Source of the DNA: Pseudomonas chlororaphis
Lineage (GTDB): Bacteria; Pseudomonadota; Gammaproteobacteria; Pseudomonadales; Pseudomonadaceae
Assembly: GCF_003731765.1 (NCBI RefSeq)
Contig: NZ_MOAL01000004.1
Span: forward strand, 2,294,001 to 2,358,000
DNA length: 64,000 nt
Direction: 5' to 3'
The notes under the pieces are model-generated. The model saw only the letters and a program-made list of their open reading frames with translations. It did no database searches and was not told the DNA's origin. Below, one piece after another: positions 59,750 to 64,000 of this stretch (positions within the stretch are counted from its first letter, which is position 1; the number at the start of each line of letters is the position of its first letter). A program made the translations under genes and the position numbers.

Positions 59750-61963
59750 CTACAACTGCTGCTTGAGCGTCTGGAAATGGGCCTGGAACGCCACGTGCCG
59801 GGCCTGTTCCTGACGCCAGAGCTTGATCAGCAACGGCACGTGCACCAGCACCAGCCCCAGGGCCAGGAGCAGCCAAAGCACATGGGCCAGGGCCGACCAT
59901 GGGTTATCCAGGGTGCGCGAAGGATCCAGCACAATCTCCGGCGTGTCGCTGGCGTCGCGGCCCAGGTAGACGACCATGCCTTTGACCTTGAACGGCGTGC
60001 TCACTTCCCCCGAGATCATCCGTTGCTGCTGCTCCCAAACCTCCAGCAAGTCCTCGTCATCGGAGTAGCTGACCGCCAGGTCACCGTAGACGCCTTCTTG
60101 AATCAGCACCACGCCGCCGCGCTGGGCGAGCAAGGCCGGTTGCAGGGCCTTGCTGATCGCTTGCTGGACCAAGGGCTGCATGCTGGTCTTGGCCTGGCGC
60201 CGCAGCTCCTCGGCAAAGCGTGAAACGATCATGGCCTCATCGCTATGCCCCTTGGCTTTCAGCGCGCCGTCCTGGGCCAGTTTGAGCAGTTGCTCCCAGG
60301 TCTCGGGCTGCTCGGCCTCGCCGATCAGCAGCCGCTCGACGAAGCGCCGCTTGAAGGCCGTGCAATTGGCCGAGACGCCGTCGATCACCAGGGCGCAGGC
60401 GCTCTCGATCCGCAGCACCGTGTCGCTCAGGCCCACCAACAACTGGGCCTTGATGTCCCTCATGTTGTAGATCGCCGACGGGTCGCTCTCCATCTGCCGG
60501 TACATCTGGGTCTTGAGCATGATGTCGAGCATCGCGTTGGACTCGGTGCGCAGGAACGTCCCCGAGTACAGCTCGCGCACGGCTGGGTCCAGCGACAGGC
60601 TGGCCTGGGGCAAGGGGTCGCCGCCCCAGCGCAGGCGCTGGCAATCAAAGCCCAGGGTCACGCCATCCTGGCGGTATTGCAGGTCACAACGGCCCTGGCC
60701 CTGTTGCTCAAGGAAACCGCCCAGGCCCGGAGGGTCTTGCAGCAGCGCCGCCGCCGAAGGGTAGGAACGGGCTTCGCTGCCGCTGATCCAGGCGCCGGTC
60801 TGGGCCAGATCGGCCCCCAGGTCGTCGGCCACGGCCCACAACCCCAGGCCGGCCAGCAGCCCCACCAGGCTCAGGCTCAGTTGGCGCCCCCAAAAGGCGT
60901 GGGGGAACAGGCGCTGCTCCTCGTCCACGGAAAACTGCTGGCCCAGGCGCAGCACGCCGTAGTCCTCGACCCGCATCTCAACCTCGACCCGGCCATCGTC
61001 AGGCAGCAGCATATGGGCGGCCCAATGGGCAGGCAGGTTCACCGGCACCTTGTCGCCGAGAAACAGGTGCTCGGTCATGAACAGGCTGTTGTCCGGGTTG
61101 GCCAGTGTCACGCTGTGCAGCACGCCACGGCTACGGTTGACCTTCTGCGGCGTGCCCAGGGAGCGTTTGCGCCAGGTCAGCCACAGCGCCAGGGCGCCCA
61201 GGGCAAACGCCAGGAACAGCCAGATAAGGCTCGCGCCGTCGTCGGTCAAGGCCAGGCAGATGCACACCAGCAACCACAGCACGGAGGGCCAGAAGGCAAT
61301 GCCTGGCTGGCGGCGATAGCCGATTTCGGCGGGGGTTTCATCGCGCTGGCTAAGGATCTCGACCCGCCCGAACGCCTCAGTCGGGGTCGCCTCAGCGGCG
61401 GGTTTGGCAGCGTTGCTGTCGGTGGCCGGGGCATCCCCGTCCACCACGTCCTGCAAGGCCCCGACTTGGCCGTGGGACCACTGCTGGTGTTGCTTCTGCC
61501 GACGCAGTTCGCGCTCGCGCCCGGCGCTGAGGTCGAACTGGCCATTGAGGGCGACGACGATAGCGAACTTCTCGGTCATCACCACTTCGGCTTCGTTGTG
61601 CTCGGCCTGCAGAAAACTCCTGGCGTCGTAGGGCAGTACCACATCCACGTCACCCAGAGTGTCGTGCAGGGTTGTGCCGCCCTGCCCCGTCTCCAGGCCG
61701 TGGCGGATAAACTCGCCAGTCAGGCTGAACACTTCGGGGCTGATCAGGCTTGCGGGCTTGTCCGGGTTGGCCGGGTGGAACAGGAACGGCTGCACCAGGG
61801 TCTGTTCTTCAGCGCTCAACTGGCGAAGCGATTCACCGCTTTGCTTGAGGTCGCGCAGGGCTCCCTTGTTGTCACTGCGCCGCGCCGCGTAGGTGATCAG
61901 GCTGAAGGCCGACCACACCAGCACTACCACAAACAAAATGACCTGGATGGTATTCAAATCCAT
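59750..61963 (-). CDS. igaA: IgaA/UmoB/YrfF-family inner-membrane protein
   Basis: 737 residues with the IgaA topology: TM1 about 5-25, a cytoplasmic domain (EKFAIVVALNGQFDL about 131-145), TM2-TM3 about 222-264, a second cytoplasmic domain, TM4 about 360-380, a large periplasmic domain and TM5 about 695-720. Periplasmic landmarks match enterobacterial IgaA: C426 and C441 (RCDLQY...LGFDCQRLRW) and C523/C534, in the places of the four conserved cysteines, and near the end STPFKVKGMVVYL. IgaA is known as the essential brake of the Rcs phosphorelay in enterobacteria. No rcs genes are in the window, so its partner here is unknown. AAGG precedes the ATG. Confidence 0.8.
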   Translation of the reverse strand: MDLNTIQVILFVVVLVWSAFSLITYAARRSDNKGALRDLKQSGESLRQLSAEEQTLVQPFLFHPANPDKPASLISPEVFSLTGEFIRHGLETGQGGTTLHDTLGDVDVVLPYDARSFLQAEHNEAEVVMTEKFAIVVALNGQFDLSAGRERELRRQKQHQQWSHGQVGALQDVVDGDAPATDSNAAKPAAEATPTEAFGRVEILSQRDETPAEIGYRRQPGIAFWPSVLWLLVCICLALTDDGASLIWLFLAFALGALALWLTWRKRSLGTPQKVNRSRGVLHSVTLANPDNSLFMTEHLFLGDKVPVNLPAHWAAHMLLPDDGRVEVEMRVEDYGVLRLGQQFSVDEEQRLFPHAFWGRQLSLSLVGLLAGLGLWAVADDLGADLAQTGAWISGSEARSYPSAAALLQDPPGLGGFLEQQGQGRCDLQYRQDGVTLGFDCQRLRWGGDPLPQASLSLDPAVRELYSGTFLRTESNAMLDIMLKTQMYRQMESDPSAIYNMRDIKAQLLVGLSDTVLRIESACALVIDGVSANCTAFKRRFVERLLIGEAEQPETWEQLLKLAQDGALKAKGHSDEAMIVSRFAEELRRQAKTSMQPLVQQAISKALQPALLAQRGGVVLIQEGVYGDLAVSYSDDEDLLEVWEQQQRMISGEVSTPFKVKGMVVYLGRDASDTPEIVLDPSRTLDNPWSALAHVLWLLLALGLVLVHVPLLIKLWRQEQARHVAFQAHFQTLKQQL

Positions 61964-62190
61964 TAGCTGCCTTGTCCTTGATTAAAAATCGCCGCGGATG
62001 ATAACCACATTTGTGCAAAAAACCAGAAACCTCCGGCAAAACAATTAATGGCCGACGGCGGCCGACGCCGTGAACACCGCCGTAGTAAATGCCAGGCAAA
62101 AAAAACGCCACTCAATGAGTGGCGTTCTTTCACAGCGGCAACAAGCCGCCGGCGACTTCCCAGGCAACCGCAGTTGCCCAAGGCCTTGGC
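61964..62190. promoter_or_regulatory. Intergenic region, mqo end to igaA start
   Basis: Contains the mqo terminator and the presumed igaA promoter; no additional gene seen. Confidence 0.5.
62098..62127 (-). terminator. Intrinsic terminator of mqo
   Basis: AACGCCACTC / GAGTGGCGTT perfect 10-bp stem (62105-62114 and 62118-62127) with a 3-base loop; on the minus strand it is followed by a T-rich run of eight. Lies about 65 bases after the mqo stop. Confidence 0.88.
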
Positions 62191-63840
62191 TTACAACGCC
62201 ATGTCGGTCGCAGCGTTGCTTTCACGCTCAGCCTTGGGCTGGGCGGCGGCAGGTTGTGCCGGAGCAGCCTGGCCGTTAACGGCTGGCGGTGGTGTCAGTT
62301 GCAGGACCTGGCTGGTGTAAGCCCATTCTTGTGCAACTTTTTCCGGGCTGTCGTTCAGCTTGGTGCCGTAGCTCGGGACGATCTGGTGCAGCTTGGCTTG
62401 CCACTCAGGCGTCGCGACTTTGTCTTTGAAGACCTTTTCCAGCACGTTCAGCATGATCGGTGCAGCGGTCGAAGCGCCTGGCGATGCGCCCAACAGACCG
62501 GCGATGCTGCCGTCCTGGGAAGCCACGATCTCGGTGCCCAGTTTCAGCACGCCGCCCTTCTCTTCGTCACGCTTGATGATCTGCACGCGCTGACCGGCCT
62601 GCCACAGACGCCAGTCTTCAGCCTTGGCGTTCGGGAAGTATTCCTTCAGGGCGTTGAGGCGGTCTTCATCAGACAGCATCAGCTGGCCAGCCAGGTACTC
62701 CACCAACGGGTATTCCTTGATGCCGACTTTGGTCATCGGCCAGAAGTTGTGGGTGGTGGTGGTGGTCAGCAGGTCCAGGTACGAACCTTCCTTGAGGAAC
62801 TTGGTGGAGAAGGTCGCGAATGGGCCAAACAGGATCACGCGCTTGCCATCCAGCACACGGGTGTCCAGGTGCGGAACCGACATCGGCGGTGCGCCCACCG
62901 AGGCTTTACCGTAGGCCTTGGCCAGGTGCAGGTCGGCAATGCTTGGGTTCTCGGTCACCAGGAACGAGCCGCCCACTGGGAAACCGGCGTATTCCTTGGC
63001 TTCGGCAATGCCCGACTTCTGCAGCAGGTGCAGCGCACCGCCACCGGCACCGATAAACAGGAACTTGGCGTCGGTCTGGGTTTCAGTACCGTCTTTCAGG
63101 TTCTTGTAGGTCACGCGCCACGAGCCGTCTTCATTGCGCTCGATGTCTTGCACTTCGCTCGACAGTTTCAGGGCGAAGTTCGGCTGGGCTTGCAGGTGAG
63201 CGACGAACTGACGAGTGATCTCGCCGAAGTTGACGTCGGTACCGATCGGGCTCCAGGTGGCCGCGATTTTCTGGTTCGGGTCACGCCCTTCCATCATCAG
63301 CGGAACCCACTTCTTGATCTGAACCGGGTCTTCGGAGTACTGCATGCCGCTGAACAGCGGGCTGGCTTGCAGGGCCTCGTAGCGTTTCTTGAGGAACTTG
63401 ATGTTGTCGTCGCCCCACACGAAGCTCATGTGCGGTGTCGAGTTGATGAACGAGCGCGGGTTCTTCAGCACGTCGTTCTTGACCTGCCAGGACCAGAACT
63501 GACGGGAGATCTGGAAGGCTTCGTTGATTTCAACGGCCTTGGGGATCTCGACTTTGCCGTTGGCATCTTCCGGGGTGTAGTTCAACTCGGCCAGGGCGGA
63601 GTGACCGGTACCGGCGTTGTTCCAGCCGTTGGAGCTTTCCTGGGCGACGCCATCCAGGCGCTCGACCATCTCCATCGACCAGCTCGGCTCCAGCTCATTG
63701 AGCCAGACGCCCAGGGTGGAGCTCATGATGCCCCCGCCGATCAACAGCACATCGACCTTTTTTGTCTCAGCAGCGTACGAGGACGAGAACCCTATCGTCA
63801 TCGCCAGGCCCAGGAGGGCCGTGTTCACTTTTTTCAACAT
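62191..63840 (-). CDS. mqo: Malate:quinone oxidoreductase
   Basis: 549-residue FAD-dependent, membrane-associated enzyme oxidising L-malate to oxaloacetate with transfer of electrons to quinone. N-terminal signal-like hydrophobic segment (MLKKVNTALLGLAMTIGFSSSYA), FAD motif GGGIMSSTLG (about 35-44), and the Mqo hallmarks NGWNNAGTGHSALAELNYTP and TWSPIGTDVNFGEITRQ. A C-terminal Ala/Pro/Gln-rich tail (QAAPAQPAAAQPK) is an extension common in Pseudomonas copies. Single gene with its own strong terminator. Confidence 0.95.
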   Translation of the reverse strand: MLKKVNTALLGLAMTIGFSSSYAAETKKVDVLLIGGGIMSSTLGVWLNELEPSWSMEMVERLDGVAQESSNGWNNAGTGHSALAELNYTPEDANGKVEIPKAVEINEAFQISRQFWSWQVKNDVLKNPRSFINSTPHMSFVWGDDNIKFLKKRYEALQASPLFSGMQYSEDPVQIKKWVPLMMEGRDPNQKIAATWSPIGTDVNFGEITRQFVAHLQAQPNFALKLSSEVQDIERNEDGSWRVTYKNLKDGTETQTDAKFLFIGAGGGALHLLQKSGIAEAKEYAGFPVGGSFLVTENPSIADLHLAKAYGKASVGAPPMSVPHLDTRVLDGKRVILFGPFATFSTKFLKEGSYLDLLTTTTTHNFWPMTKVGIKEYPLVEYLAGQLMLSDEDRLNALKEYFPNAKAEDWRLWQAGQRVQIIKRDEEKGGVLKLGTEIVASQDGSIAGLLGASPGASTAAPIMLNVLEKVFKDKVATPEWQAKLHQIVPSYGTKLNDSPEKVAQEWAYTSQVLQLTPPPAVNGQAAPAQPAAAQPKAERESNAATDMAL

Positions 63841-64000
63841 AATTGTAATTACCTACGATAGAACGCCATCCGCCCCTGCCGCCTTGCTGATGGGGGTGTT
63901 CCCGACACATGCCGAACAACGCAATGGATCGTGGACGCCCTCACTGCACAAAACTGCACGGTGGGCACACAAGGCCGACATGACACACTCGACCTCACTT
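63841..64000 (-). promoter_or_regulatory. mqo upstream region
   Basis: 160 bases to the window edge, presumed mqo promoter. Contains a direct repeat ACTGCAC at 63942-63948 and 63952-63958, 10 bases apart (one helical turn), possibly a regulator site. No gene seen. Confidence 0.35.

Noticed and set aside
1..64000. tRNA, rRNA, insertion sequences, phage genes, CRISPR arrays
   Set aside because: Looked for transposase or integrase motifs, tandem spaced repeats and tRNA-like cloverleaf ends; none found by eye.

Overview
The window looks like a Pseudomonas chromosome segment, most likely from the P. fluorescens complex. The evidence is the high G+C, the secreted-type malate:quinone oxidoreductase, the Fur/FecI-style iron genes and the density of LysR-controlled catabolic operons. 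I saw no rRNA, tRNA, insertion sequence, prophage gene or CRISPR array. Most of it reads as an accessory catabolic region, with housekeeping mqo at the right edge.

1-16.3 kb, minus strand: a very tightly packed operon (about 13.6 kb down to the left edge) encodes a DUF1302 outer-membrane protein, DUF1329 protein, YCF48-like periplasmic protein, RND/MMPL pump, a 38-residue small ORF, MFS transporter, SDR, cupin, FAH-family hydrolase, NAD epimerase, cyclase-family hydrolase and a truncated secreted sulfatase. Upstream sit an FAD hydroxylase, a lone Rieske ferredoxin and a two-domain VOC (extradiol-type) dioxygenase. I infer catabolism of a hydrophobic, possibly sulfated, aromatic compound. 16.6-22.4 kb holds two paralogous NodD-like LysR regulators, an NTF2-like protein, an amidohydrolase, a GlcG/HbpS protein and an Ayg1/DHPON-type C-C hydrolase. 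A shared operator of the form TATC-N9-GATA lies in four intergenic regions and appears to tie these units into one regulon.

22.5-44.4 kb: amine or polyamine uptake and oxidation. It has a PotD/SpuD-like binding protein, two permeases and an ATPase, GabD, a class-III aminotransferase, a PuuB-like FAD oxidase, an aldehyde dehydrogenase, a GMC dehydrogenase, two more binding proteins without permeases, a HAD dehalogenase plus a HAD-like protein that has lost its catalytic residues, and Lrp and LysR regulators. Embedded in it is a tartrate/D-malate module (LysR, TtuC-like dehydrogenase, GhrA) with a perfect LysR box.

44.5-51.3 kb: iron uptake, with a Fur-boxed FecI/FecR/STN-receptor signalling set and a second TonB-dependent receptor under its own candidate Fur box.

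51.3-59.5 kb, minus strand: an amide operon of a Tat-exported binding protein, two permeases, two ATPases, a signature-family amidase, an AmiC-like sensor and an ANTAR antiterminator. Its 5' leader has a sigma-54-type promoter and two hexaloop hairpins with the A1/G4 pattern expected of an ANTAR target. The segment ends with an IgaA-family membrane protein (59.7-62.0 kb) and mqo (62.2-63.8 kb), each followed by an intrinsic terminator.
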